Assembly (NCBI GenBank): GCA_015233565.1
Contig: JADFXM010000034.1
Span: forward strand, 1-64,000
From: Candidatus Rifleibacteriota bacterium
GTDB taxonomy: Bacteria; Muiribacteriota; Ozemobacteria; Ozemobacterales; Ozemobacteraceae
Reading direction: 5' to 3'
Length of the DNA stretch: 64,000 nucleotides
This document shows positions 9,257 to 17,708 of the stretch, piece by piece; within the stretch, counting starts at the first letter, position 1; every line of letters begins with the position of its first letter. Under the pieces are notes generated by a model. It was given only the letters and a program-made list of their open reading frames with translations, was not told where the DNA came from and searched no databases. The translations under genes and the position numbers were made by a program.

Positions 9257-9292
9257 GCTGCTAGAGCAGTGAAAGCTTCGATACTAGCTTTC
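9257..9292 (+). promoter_or_regulatory. Two tandem hairpins in the leader of the HD-GYP operon
   Basis: CTGC-TAGA-GCAG is followed directly by GAAAGCT (9271-9277) pairing with AGCTTTC (9286-9292). They lie 57-90 nt before the start of the HD-GYP gene. I cannot match them to a known riboswitch; the cyclic-di-GMP class I consensus is absent. They may be a structured 5' leader. The remaining sequence from 9056 to 9256 holds nothing I recognise. Confidence 0.3.
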
Positions 9293-9348
9293 TGATCCCT
9301 AAGGTTAAAAAAATATGAAACTCCAATTGTTGAAAGTTAGGAAATTTT

Positions 9349-10596
9349 ATGGAAATTATTGAACCTTTTTTACTTGAGGAAGCTACTATTTTTACCGGGT
9401 ATTCCAAGATTGGGAGCTGTTCCCAATTTTATTGGAACCCTGGATTCACACAAGGGTCACGCACCTCCGAACCAAATTTCCTCTTAAAGGGCTTAAAATG
9501 TACTTACGATGTGGAAGCCCTATTGATCAGAAAAGATCTATTTTTAAGAACACCGGATTCCAAAGATTATCTTTTAAGTAATTTTCAAATTACTGACATC
9601 GAGGATTTTGAAGATATTGCCGGAACTGCAGACTCCCTGGAACTCCTGGCAGAAAACTTTCCTGAAATAAAAGCATTTACTCATGACGAAGAAGTGATGG
9701 TTGAAAAAATCAATCAAATAGCTGCCTTTGACGTAATGTCCGGAATAATTTCCAATATTCAAAGAGGAACAGATATTGACGCAGTCTCCGCCCGGGAGAT
9801 TGCCGAAAAATTCATAAAGGATATCAATAAAAACCCGGATGCTGTTGCCAATCTGTTGGATATAAAATCCTACGATGATTACACTTTTACACACAATATC
9901 AACGTTGCAACTCTTTCAATAATTATTGGAAAAGAAATGCAGTTGGATGATGAAAGTCTGGTGAATCTTTCACTTGGAGCACTAATGCACGATGTTGGGA
10001 AATTAAAAGTCCCACAAAGCATTTTAAATAAAGAAGGAAGATTGTCTGAAGAGGAATTAAATATTGTTCGCAAGCATGCAGTATTGGGTTATGAAGTTTT
10101 GCGGAAATCAAATGATATTCCGGAGGTTTCCCGGCAGATTTCCCTCCAACATCACGAAAGACATGGAGGGCACGGATATCCAAGAAAATTGAAAGGTAAC
10201 GAGATATCACTTTTTTCAAGAATTACCGCTATCTCAGATGTTTATGACGCTTTGACAACTGACCGTCCCTTCCGAAATGCGTTGGCTCCATATAATGCGA
10301 TTAAAATGATATTGAGTCAGGTTGAAAGCCATTTCGACCCAGTTGTACTAAAGGCATTTATTAGAAAATTTTCCCTTTTTCCATCTGGAAGTCTTGTAGA
10401 ATTGAACGATTCATCTGTTGCACTTGTACTTAAACCTAATTCCAAAACAGTTCTTAGACCCGTTGTGAAAATAATTAAAACGCCCAATGGAAAAATTCTA
10501 AGACAAAGAGTGATTTCCGACCTAATGAATGAAAAAAATTTATACATTGTTGGGCCGGCATTTGTTGAAACCTTGGGACGGGATTTAAAAGTTTAA
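9349..10596 (+). CDS. HD-GYP domain protein, likely cyclic-di-GMP phosphodiesterase
   Basis: The 415-aa protein has an N-terminal region of unknown fold (1-165) and an HD-GYP domain (about 170-350). Visible catalytic residues are H182, the HD pair H214-D215 in MHDVGK, HH at 268-269 and the diagnostic HGYP at 275-278, followed by RITAISDVYDALTTDRPFR. This set is typical of active phosphodiesterases that degrade cyclic di-GMP. The last about 70 residues form a small extra domain common in this family. It is the first gene of a five-gene run ending with HtrA, and its stop overlaps the next start by 1 nt. No receiver domain is obvious, so the input signal is unknown. Confidence 0.9.
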   Translation: MEIIEPFLLEEATIFTGYSKIGSCSQFYWNPGFTQGSRTSEPNFLLKGLKCTYDVEALLIRKDLFLRTPDSKDYLLSNFQITDIEDFEDIAGTADSLELLAENFPEIKAFTHDEEVMVEKINQIAAFDVMSGIISNIQRGTDIDAVSAREIAEKFIKDINKNPDAVANLLDIKSYDDYTFTHNINVATLSIIIGKEMQLDDESLVNLSLGALMHDVGKLKVPQSILNKEGRLSEEELNIVRKHAVLGYEVLRKSNDIPEVSRQISLQHHERHGGHGYPRKLKGNEISLFSRITAISDVYDALTTDRPFRNALAPYNAIKMILSQVESHFDPVVLKAFIRKFSLFPSGSLVELNDSSVALVLKPNSKTVLRPVVKIIKTPNGKILRQRVISDLMNEKNLYIVGPAFVETLGRDLKV

Positions 10597-11108
10597 TGAA
10601 GTCCCCAAATTATATTACCAAATATTGCGAAAATTTTCTCAAACGAAATCTTGTTGTTTTTGGTAATTTTCCAAATCTTGCAGGAACCTCTTTTATTTTC
10701 TTTTTCGTTTTTTTTGCTTCGATATTGTTTCCTTCGACCAAGGATGAAAATAAGCTTGAAAATTTAATTTCCGAACCGGGGTTTTTGGAAATTTCTGTTG
10801 AATCAATACTTGAAAAAACCCCAAAAAAATTCTCTAAAATGGCGGTTAAAGCTGAAATTTGGTCGGGTGATATCCCTTTGGCTTGTTTGAAAAAGGGAGA
10901 TGATGGGGTTATTGAATCTCCCAAATCAAGAAAATTTTGCTTTCCAAAAATTTCTCTCCCTGTAGGGTATTATTTTATTACAATAAAATTTTTTGCTGAG
11001 GGAATGATTTCAAGAGATTTAAAATGGAAAAGCAAAATTATTCAGGTTGGAATTTCTTCGGGAAAAACCACAAGAGTTTCAGAGATTCTTCCTTTCTTTG
11101 TATGGTAG
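10596..11108 (+). CDS. Hypothetical membrane-anchored protein
   Basis: This 170-aa protein has one N-terminal membrane helix near residues 28-46 (GTSFIFFFVFFASILFPST) and an extracytoplasmic beta-rich domain of about 120 residues. I recognise no family. Its ATG overlaps the HD-GYP stop by 1 nt, and the ECF sigma gene starts 9 nt after its stop, so it is part of the same operon. It may sense or transmit an envelope signal, but that is inference from position only. Confidence 0.65.
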   Translation: MKSPNYITKYCENFLKRNLVVFGNFPNLAGTSFIFFFVFFASILFPSTKDENKLENLISEPGFLEISVESILEKTPKKFSKMAVKAEIWSGDIPLACLKKGDDGVIESPKSRKFCFPKISLPVGYYFITIKFFAEGMISRDLKWKSKIIQVGISSGKTTRVSEILPFFVW

Positions 11109-11117
11109 AAAAGTTTA

Positions 11118-11753
11118 ATGGAAAAAATTGAAAATTCTGGAACTTTGGATCAATTTCATAAGTCATATGAAATTGATGTTGGATTGAAGAACCAAAATGA
11201 GTTTCTTGAAGCAGCGAAAAAAGGAAGTAGACCAGCCTTTGATAAAATTGTACAACTTTATCATTCCTCAGTATACCGACTTGCTTTCCGTTTTTTCAAC
11301 AACCCAGATGACGCTATGGATGCAACTCAAGAAGTATTTCTTAAAGCTTTCAGATCAATTCAGGGCTTCGAGGGGAGGTCTTCCCTAAAAACATGGCTAT
11401 TAAAAATTACGGCCAATACCTGCTCTTCCTTACTTCAGGAAAAGGTAAAAAAGCAAAAATCGGTCCTCCAGATAATTTTTGGATGGTTTTCGAATTCATC
11501 ATTTCCAGGCCCAGAAGATTTAATAATTGACAAAGAAAATAGAGAAGAGGTTCAGAAAATAGTTCGGGAAAAAATTTCAAATTTACCGGAGGTATATCGA
11601 ATGCCTTTGATATTAAAAGATATTGAAGGAATGTCGATTGAACAAATAGAAGAAGTTCTGGATTTGAAGGAAGGAACCGTAAAATCGAGGATCAACCGTG
11701 GACGTCGTTTACTTCAGGAATCACTTGAAAGCTTTTTTAGAAAGAGGAATTGA
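11118..11753 (+). CDS. ECF-type RNA polymerase sigma factor (RpoE-like)
   Basis: 211 aa. Region 2 (about residues 38-105) contains DDAMDATQEVFLKAFRSI and FEGRSSLKTWLLKITANTC. Region 4 (about 150-205) contains LPEVYRMPLILKDIEGMSIEQIEEVLDLKEGTVKSRINRGR, split here by the usual turn of the helix-turn-helix. The sequence is close to the RpoE/SigW type. The next gene, 2 nt away, encodes a zinc-finger anti-sigma factor with one membrane helix, and the gene after that encodes HtrA. The arrangement parallels rpoE-rseA-degP envelope-stress loci. Confidence 0.93.
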   Translation: MEKIENSGTLDQFHKSYEIDVGLKNQNEFLEAAKKGSRPAFDKIVQLYHSSVYRLAFRFFNNPDDAMDATQEVFLKAFRSIQGFEGRSSLKTWLLKITANTCSSLLQEKVKKQKSVLQIIFGWFSNSSFPGPEDLIIDKENREEVQKIVREKISNLPEVYRMPLILKDIEGMSIEQIEEVLDLKEGTVKSRINRGRRLLQESLESFFRKRN

Positions 11754-11755
11754 GT

Positions 11756-12352
11756 ATGAAATGTAACTATCTCCTGAATTGGCTTGAGAACCATGAGGTT
11801 GAAGAACTTGAGGAAATCAGCAATTCCGATTTACGAGACCATTTAACAAATTGTTCAGACTGTGTTTTTTCTTTCAAAGTCAGAGGTGAAATTGGAAAAA
11901 CTCTTTCTTTTCTTCCCCCTCCGCCCATTCCAGAGAATTTAACGTCAAAAGTTTTTCAAACTATTGATAATGCCCAAGAGAGTGATCTTTTGAACAATTC
12001 GGATTTTCAGCCGGTAATAGACCGGTTTTTAAAACCCATAGAAATTGGATTTACGCTTGCTGGTCTGATTACTGTTTTGCTGGTATTTTCCAATCCAGCC
12101 AATGAAAGTCCTTTTTTGGCAAAAAAGCAACAAATGGTTGCTGAAGTTGCTTCACCAAAAAGAATTAGCCCTTCATCAAACGACGTAAAAAATCAATTTG
12201 ATAATTCTGAAACTTTAGTGAGCCTCACATCTGAGGAGATCGCTGAATTTAGAAGAAAACTAGCTTTTTACAACAAGATGCATCCGGAAAATTCAAATTC
12301 TTCCAGAGAAAAAATTGAAGGGGCAATCGTTCGCTTCAATACATTCAAATAG
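11756..12352 (+). CDS. Zinc-finger anti-sigma factor, single-pass membrane protein
   Basis: I use the ATG at 11756, which is preceded by AGAGGA; an in-frame TTG at 11750 lacks support. The 198-aa protein carries C3 and H29-x3-C33-x2-C36, the ZAS signature that holds ECF sigma factors, and one membrane helix around residues 100-117 (FTLAGLITVLLVF). The periplasmic part is short (about 80 aa), hydrophilic and without a known domain. It would hold the upstream sigma factor inactive until cleaved or altered during envelope stress. The following gene for HtrA starts after a gap of about 24 nt. Confidence 0.82.
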   Translation: MKCNYLLNWLENHEVEELEEISNSDLRDHLTNCSDCVFSFKVRGEIGKTLSFLPPPPIPENLTSKVFQTIDNAQESDLLNNSDFQPVIDRFLKPIEIGFTLAGLITVLLVFSNPANESPFLAKKQQMVAEVASPKRISPSSNDVKNQFDNSETLVSLTSEEIAEFRRKLAFYNKMHPENSNSSREKIEGAIVRFNTFK

Positions 12353-12375
12353 CACTTTCGCAAATGGAGTGGATA

Positions 12376-13761
12376 GTGAAAAAGAACATTTTATTTTTTA
12401 TTGGAATTTTCTTTTTGGTTTCTTCTTATTCATTTTCGGCTCCCGCAGAACTTTTCGGAACGTCGCTAATTGCTGATGTTGCAGCAAAAGTCAGTCCTGC
12501 AGTTGTAGCTATCGAATCGATTCAATATGTAAGGACCAAACATTTCCCGGGGTTTGGAGACCCGTTTTTCGATCAATTTTTCAAACATTTTTTTGACGAT
12601 GATTTTGAAGGTTACCGGAATAATGTTATTCCCAAAAAGGGTAGCGGTTCAGGCGTAATTATTGATTCCGCTGGAAATTTATTAACTAACCAACATGTAG
12701 TTGATGGTGCAGATGAAATACAAGTTATTTTTGAGAATGGAAAAAAATATAAAGCAATAGTAGTCGGCCAAGATCCGAACAGCGATTTAGCTGTCCTTAA
12801 GATAGATTCAAAAGAGTCTTTCTCTTTTGCTGAAATAGGAGATTCTGATAAATTAAGAGTAGGGGAATGGGTAATCGCGATCGGAAATCCTTTTGGGTTG
12901 GGAATTACAGTCACCGCCGGGGTAATATCAGCAGTCGGGAGAGAAATCTCTATCGATCGCAATCGAACTTTCAAGAATTTTATTCAAACTGATGCTTCCA
13001 TTAATCCCGGGAATTCAGGTGGACCGCTGGTTAACAGCAAAGGACAAGTGATAGGAATAAATACAGCAATTATGCCCTATGGACAAGGAATTGGTTTTGC
13101 GATACCAGTTACGTCTGCAAGAAGGATCATCAATGATTTATTGGCATTTGGAAAAGTGCGAAAAATAGGTATCGGCATAAGTGTCCAGGAAATTAACGAA
13201 TCACTTGCTGATTATTTGCAAATTCCTCCGAAAGGGTTGCTCGTAACTGAAGTTTCTGATGGATCCTCAGCTGGCAAGAATGGAATTTCTCCCGGAGATG
13301 TTATCCTTTCCATGGATGGAAAGGAAGCAAAAACTCCCAATCAATTCCAGGAGCTGGTTAATCGGCATATCATCGGGGAGTCTGTATCGCTGGAAGTTTC
13401 CAGAAAAAACAAGACTACAACTGTTAAAGTTCCAATCCAGGATGATTCAGGAAAAACTTCCACCGTTAAGGGTGGCAAAAACTTCCTCGGATTAGAAGTA
13501 GAGGAGATAACTGAAGATCTTGCGGAGCAATTTTCATTAACTGCCCAGGAAGGAGTAATTGTAATTGGTGTTGCTCCTGGTTCTCTTGGCGCAAACATAG
13601 GTCTACGAGTGGGGGACGTCCTACAAGGAATAAATGATTCCAAAATATTGTCAGTGAATGATTTTTCAAATAAACTTTCTCAGGTTTCCAAACAAGGGAA
13701 ACTCGTTTTAAACATCGTTCGTGACCAGATTTCGCAAATTTTGGTTATTCAGCTGGGTTAA
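12376..13761 (+). CDS. Periplasmic HtrA/DegP family serine protease
   Basis: I prefer the GTG at 12376, placed 6 nt after GGAG (12366-12369); an in-frame ATG at 12364 overlaps that site. The 461-aa protein has a Sec signal peptide, a trypsin-like domain with catalytic H107 (TNQHVVDGA), D137 (SDLAVLKID) and S214 (GNSGGPL), and two PDZ domains (about 260-340 and 370-455). The layout matches DegP/DegQ, which degrade or refold damaged envelope proteins. It ends an operon with a sigma/anti-sigma pair, the classic setting for stress-induced expression. A Phe/Asp-rich loop after the signal peptide (GFGDPFFDQFFKHFF) resembles the LA loop that mediates oligomer contacts. Confidence 0.95.
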   Translation: MKKNILFFIGIFFLVSSYSFSAPAELFGTSLIADVAAKVSPAVVAIESIQYVRTKHFPGFGDPFFDQFFKHFFDDDFEGYRNNVIPKKGSGSGVIIDSAGNLLTNQHVVDGADEIQVIFENGKKYKAIVVGQDPNSDLAVLKIDSKESFSFAEIGDSDKLRVGEWVIAIGNPFGLGITVTAGVISAVGREISIDRNRTFKNFIQTDASINPGNSGGPLVNSKGQVIGINTAIMPYGQGIGFAIPVTSARRIINDLLAFGKVRKIGIGISVQEINESLADYLQIPPKGLLVTEVSDGSSAGKNGISPGDVILSMDGKEAKTPNQFQELVNRHIIGESVSLEVSRKNKTTTVKVPIQDDSGKTSTVKGGKNFLGLEVEEITEDLAEQFSLTAQEGVIVIGVAPGSLGANIGLRVGDVLQGINDSKILSVNDFSNKLSQVSKQGKLVLNIVRDQISQILVIQLG

Positions 13762-13776
13762 TTTAAATAATTCCGG

Positions 13777-13805
13777 TTGCAATCCAAAATCGTTATGCGT
13801 ATAAT
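13777..13805 (+). promoter_or_regulatory. Sigma-70 type promoter of the PTS gene
   Basis: TTGCAA (13777-13782) and a perfect TATAAT (13800-13805) are spaced by 17 bp, 37 nt upstream of the start codon. Confidence 0.75.
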
Positions 13806-13842
13806 CAATTATACTTAAGGGAAAACAACCGGAGGAAAGCTG

Positions 13843-14295
13843 ATGCAATTGGTTGAATATTTCAAGGAAAACTTGGTACATCTTGATTTTGCAGCCAAAG
13901 ATAAGGAAGAAGCTTTAGAAAAAATGGTGAAGGCAGTTGAAGCTGTCGGTACCATAGAAGATATCAATGGCCTGAGAACTGCATTAATTGAACGTGAAAA
14001 GCTTGGTACAACCGGGGTTGGGGGTGGAATTGCAATTCCCCACGCTAGAAGTGCGGTTGTAAAGGATATTACAGTTGGTTTTTTTCGCTCCAAAGATGGA
14101 ATTCCATTTCAAGCAATAGATAATCAACCGGTAAACATGATTTTTTTGCTTGTTGCCCCTATTGCATCAGGCGGGGCTTATTTGAAGCTTTTGGCAAAAG
14201 TCTCTCGTCTTCTCCGATCTGATGATTTCAGAAATTCTCTAATGGAAGCAACGACAACCAAAGATGTTCTGGAAATAATCAAGCAGAGCGATTGA
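13843..14295 (+). CDS. ptsN: PTS EIIA domain protein (PtsN/EIIA-Ntr type)
   Basis: This 150-aa single-domain protein matches the fructose/nitrogen EIIA fold. The phosphorylated histidine is H67 in GIAIPHAR. The C-terminal half has the typical LLVAPIASGGAYLKLLAKVSRLL. Single-domain proteins without EIIB/EIIC partners are usually regulatory and report phosphotransferase status to transport or nitrogen metabolism rather than moving sugar. A strong promoter and GGAGGAAAG ribosome binding site precede it. No other PTS component is present in the window. Confidence 0.9.
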   Translation: MQLVEYFKENLVHLDFAAKDKEEALEKMVKAVEAVGTIEDINGLRTALIEREKLGTTGVGGGIAIPHARSAVVKDITVGFFRSKDGIPFQAIDNQPVNMIFLLVAPIASGGAYLKLLAKVSRLLRSDDFRNSLMEATTTKDVLEIIKQSD

Positions 14296-14310
14296 CGGAT
14301 TCTGAGGGTT

Positions 14311-14943
14311 TTGATGTTTCGAAATTCAGAAAAAACTTTTAACCGGGCGCTATTTGCGCCTTTTTTATTTTGTTTCTTCTTTCTTCTTTCTTCAATGGTT
14401 TTTGCTGAGACTGAAAAAAACAGGGAAAAAAGCTTAAACAAATCATCTGGCAAGAAAAAGGATGAATCCTCTTCAGACAAAAAGGGCAAAAAAAAGGATT
14501 CAAAAGATTCTAAAGATAAGAAGAAATCTGAAAAAAATGAAGAGGATGATAGCTTATTTTTGAAGGAAAAACAGGAATCTCAGGAATATCTTCCTGATAT
14601 TTTTCGTTGTCCCGAATGTGGATACGAACAAGATGAACCCGGAAATTGTCCTGACCATGATGAAACTGTTCTGATAATGGTTAAATCAAAGGGAAAAAAT
14701 CCACTTGAACCACCGGAAGTTGATGGGAATGAAGATTTAATTACAGATGTTCCAATTGCTGATCTCGCTTTCAAAAGAGCTGTTTCCCCTGAAAACGCCA
14801 GCCCAACCCCTAAAATTGACCAGCCCAATAAATCAGATCAAAAAAACAAAAAATCCGGTGACTCGAATAAAGATCTATCGAATAAATCAGATCAATCGAA
14901 TAAGCTCGATCAAAAATCTGATCAATCCAAAATTACCAAATAG
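14311..14943 (+). CDS. Secreted lysine-rich protein with a zinc-ribbon-like motif
   Basis: The 210-aa product has a Sec signal peptide ending near VFAE, then a very charged segment rich in Lys, Asp and Ser (about 32-85). A compact metal-site motif follows at about 98-120 (FRCPECGYEQDEPGNCPDHD). The spacing C-x2-C-x9-C-x2-H resembles the heavy-metal-binding domain seen as CPMHP...CPkCGM in copper-efflux proteins, but with cysteines and histidine in changed order. The tail is a low-complexity Lys/Ser/Asn/Asp/Gln repeat. It follows the PTS gene by 15 nt. Function unknown; extracytoplasmic metal binding is my inference. Confidence 0.6.
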   Translation: MMFRNSEKTFNRALFAPFLFCFFFLLSSMVFAETEKNREKSLNKSSGKKKDESSSDKKGKKKDSKDSKDKKKSEKNEEDDSLFLKEKQESQEYLPDIFRCPECGYEQDEPGNCPDHDETVLIMVKSKGKNPLEPPEVDGNEDLITDVPIADLAFKRAVSPENASPTPKIDQPNKSDQKNKKSGDSNKDLSNKSDQSNKLDQKSDQSKITK

Positions 14944-15095
14944 AATTACCTGGGTATACACATAACTCCAGTAAATTTCATGAAAAACCTGACTAGAATA
15001 GGAGCTTCATTGGTTTTTCACCCAAACAAGGAAAAACGGGTTCGAAACAACTTCTATGCAGCGTTTACTTGGGTCAGCCTCATACCCAGGTGGAA
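14944..15095. other. Convergent intergenic region with an inverted repeat
   Basis: ACCTGGGTAT (14948-14957) and ATACCCAGGT (15082-15091) are 10-bp inverted arms close to the two gene ends of a convergent pair. No standard terminator is visible. A GGTTCGA at about 15040 is not part of a tRNA. Confidence 0.35.
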
Positions 15096-17693
15096 TTATT
15101 TTGTCTTTCTCTCATCAATCACTACTTTAATTTTTCCGGTGCGTTCGTTTCTTTCAATTTTTCCTGGAGAGAGACATTCGATTTCCAGTTCAAGCCAGCC
15201 TTCTTCCAGTGCTTCTTTTATTTTATAAGAATTCTCCATCAGGGATTTTTTTACTTCTGAGAGTGAAATGGCCCGCTCAGATTCTAATTTTAGACAAAGT
15301 AAATCTTTTGATGGCCGGCTTTTTCCTATAATCTGAAAAAATTGGACACCTAAAGAGGTTAAGCCCTTGGAAACATCGTTCGGAGTCAAATTTATCCCGC
15401 CGATTACCATTAAGTCATCACATCGTCCTAATAATTCAAATGTTGGCCCTTTAAATCCACAGGGGCAGTTTGAAATGGAAATCCATTTCCCAAGATCGCC
15501 GGTTTTATATCTGACAATAGGCATAAGAAATCTGTAAAGGTTTGTTACAATTATTTCGCCAGGTTCTTCGGGTTTGCAGGGTACACCGTCAGAATTCAAG
15601 ATTTCAACATATTGCGTTTCTTCCAGGACATGGTGCGATGAGCCTTCCAAGTGAAGGCACTGATATCCGATTGCGCTGGTGTCAACACAGGCATATCCGG
15701 CTGATCTGATAATCTCTGACTGAAAAACTTCCTTTAAGAAATCTACCATTGCAGGCCGCAGATGCTCTCCGCCATATAGTATTTTTTTAATTCTTAGATT
15801 AATATTCCTTCTTTTCGCTTCCTCGGCAACTTTCAATATCATTGATGGTATTCCAATAATTGCAGTGACTTGGAATGCCTGGAGGTAATGAAAAATGTTC
15901 TCTATGCTTGAATTTGCCGAAATCGGCAAATTCAAGCATCCTAGTAATTCAAGAGCCCGATTTGAAATGGTGAAACTCATCCATAAATTTCCTGCTAAAA
16001 AGAGATTGCCAACGATATCTTCTTTTTGTAATCCTCCGGATGAAAGGATTAAAGCAAGTTGTTCAGCAGTTTTAACGAATTCTGGGTTGGAATAAAAAGA
16101 ATACTTGGGACTTCCAGTTGTACCACCTGAAGCAAAAACGTATCCATTGCCAGGTTTCACAGTTAGAATATCATTGGATAGGGGAGGGGAGTTTTTATAA
16201 AATGTTTCTCTATCCAATAGTGGAAAAGCTGAAATGATATCTTTTACAAGGGTTTTAGGAGGAATGTTTTGTAGGGTTTTGGAATAAAATGTGGATTTTC
16301 GCAGTTCCTGAATAAGTCTTGAAAGTCGGTATTGTGGGTAATTCAAAGGTTCGTGGTCAATAAATTCAACAAGCTTTGAAAGAAAAAATGCACCTTCGTG
16401 AGGAGCTCCGCTTCTGCCAAGACTCATTCCACCCCATTCAGTGATTCTTTTTACCCCTAATTGTTCAAGAAGGGGAAAAGCAATTTCCTGGTTGTTTGAA
16501 GAAAGGAAAATTCCTACAGTTTGAAGGAATGAAGAAATCGGTAATATGTGCTCTCTTAATTCTTCAATAGATTCGATGTTTTTTACGAAAAAAACCCGAT
16601 TCAAGCAGGAAATTTTAAAGCCAGGGTTCTGCTCCCTGATGATTGTAAAATCAAAGGCTTCGGGGGCGAAAACTTCTGCGGAGTTGTGTATTTCCGCCAT
16701 TGTAGAAAGTTCTCTGATTTTTCTAATTTCGACTTTTTCGTCGAAGGATAGTTTACCTACGGGCAGAGTTCGGGAAAGATTCTCCAATTCAATTTGTAGA
16801 TTCGTAATGAATTTTGTTGTGGTTTCTCGATCAGTGTTTACCAGGTACACAAGATGTGGGGACGAGCAGGCTTGTTGGTCCCACATTGCGATATCTGAAG
16901 CCAGTCCGCAAATCGCTTGAGTGCTTCCAGGTATATTCAGTGAAACAGAATCTCCAATTGCAAAAGAAAAACGTGGGCCATTTTCGACAAGCTTGATATT
17001 TTCACCGGACTTTTCCTTGATTGATTTCAGAGCATCTTTGCCACCCCAGAATACCACGGTTATATCAGAATGGAGGAAAGGTTTTTCGACCTCTTCGGTT
17101 CCTCCTTTCCAGTTAACAAGGCATTGATGTGGCCAAATTTGTCCTTTTTTATCACATTCCCGGAGGCTTTCCATGAACAATATCGGAAAAATCGGATCAG
17201 CGCTACTCATCTTTACGATATTCACATTTTTTGTGATGATTCCGGATATAAGACTGTCAATGGCGCCAACAAATACGTTACCAGCTGACAAGTGAAGCAG
17301 AATTCCTTGTGGTCGGGCTTTTATTTCTATTTCGGTTTTATGGTCAAAAACCCAGCCATCAAGTTTTCGGAAGTCCCCAATTTCGCCTTCAAGCCTTCTT
17401 TGGAGGTTTTCCTTTTTACAAATTTCTGAAACAGCCTGAATTCCAATTTGAACCATCTCCGAACTGAAATTGATAATCCCGGGTAGTTGTTCAAGTGCAG
17501 TTTTTGTCAAAAGATGCGATTTATCGGCCCAAATTTTAGAAACCTCATCCAAAATATTGAGAATTTCATCGATCGAAACTTTCTCGAAAATGTTCTTGCA
17601 GTTTTCCGCTTTCTTGAGAATCGAGGAAACAAAATCGGGAGTGAGAGGATTTTCTTCGATTATTTCTCCAAATACAAAAAACTTATTTTTCAC
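15096..17693 (-). CDS. LuxC-like acyl-CoA reductase fused to a PaaK-like adenylating domain
   Basis: This 865-aa protein is a two-enzyme fusion. Residues 1-440 match LuxC fatty acyl reductases, including the acyl-accepting cysteine C276 in WDQQACSSPH and a dehydrogenase-type glutamate in LVENGPRF. Residues about 445-865 match phenylacetate-CoA ligase/acyl-adenylate enzymes, with the phosphate loop ASGGTTGSPK (521-530), a YGGEHLRP motif and a TGDLGKW motif. The predicted chemistry is acid activation with ATP, transfer to a thioester, then NADPH reduction to an aldehyde. It lies 15 nt downstream of the LuxE-like gene on the same strand. No luciferase (luxAB) is nearby, so light production is not implied. 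Confidence 0.88.
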   Translation of the reverse strand: MKNKFFVFGEIIEENPLTPDFVSSILKKAENCKNIFEKVSIDEILNILDEVSKIWADKSHLLTKTALEQLPGIINFSSEMVQIGIQAVSEICKKENLQRRLEGEIGDFRKLDGWVFDHKTEIEIKARPQGILLHLSAGNVFVGAIDSLISGIITKNVNIVKMSSADPIFPILFMESLRECDKKGQIWPHQCLVNWKGGTEEVEKPFLHSDITVVFWGGKDALKSIKEKSGENIKLVENGPRFSFAIGDSVSLNIPGSTQAICGLASDIAMWDQQACSSPHLVYLVNTDRETTTKFITNLQIELENLSRTLPVGKLSFDEKVEIRKIRELSTMAEIHNSAEVFAPEAFDFTIIREQNPGFKISCLNRVFFVKNIESIEELREHILPISSFLQTVGIFLSSNNQEIAFPLLEQLGVKRITEWGGMSLGRSGAPHEGAFFLSKLVEFIDHEPLNYPQYRLSRLIQELRKSTFYSKTLQNIPPKTLVKDIISAFPLLDRETFYKNSPPLSNDILTVKPGNGYVFASGGTTGSPKYSFYSNPEFVKTAEQLALILSSGGLQKEDIVGNLFLAGNLWMSFTISNRALELLGCLNLPISANSSIENIFHYLQAFQVTAIIGIPSMILKVAEEAKRRNINLRIKKILYGGEHLRPAMVDFLKEVFQSEIIRSAGYACVDTSAIGYQCLHLEGSSHHVLEETQYVEILNSDGVPCKPEEPGEIIVTNLYRFLMPIVRYKTGDLGKWISISNCPCGFKGPTFELLGRCDDLMVIGGINLTPNDVSKGLTSLGVQFFQIIGKSRPSKDLLCLKLESERAISLSEVKKSLMENSYKIKEALEEGWLELEIECLSPGKIERNERTGKIKVVIDERKTK

Positions 17694-17708
17694 AATAAGC
17701 CACCTTTA

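Noticed and set aside
15030..15050. tRNA-like GGTTCGA
   Set aside because: No acceptor, D or anticodon arms around it.
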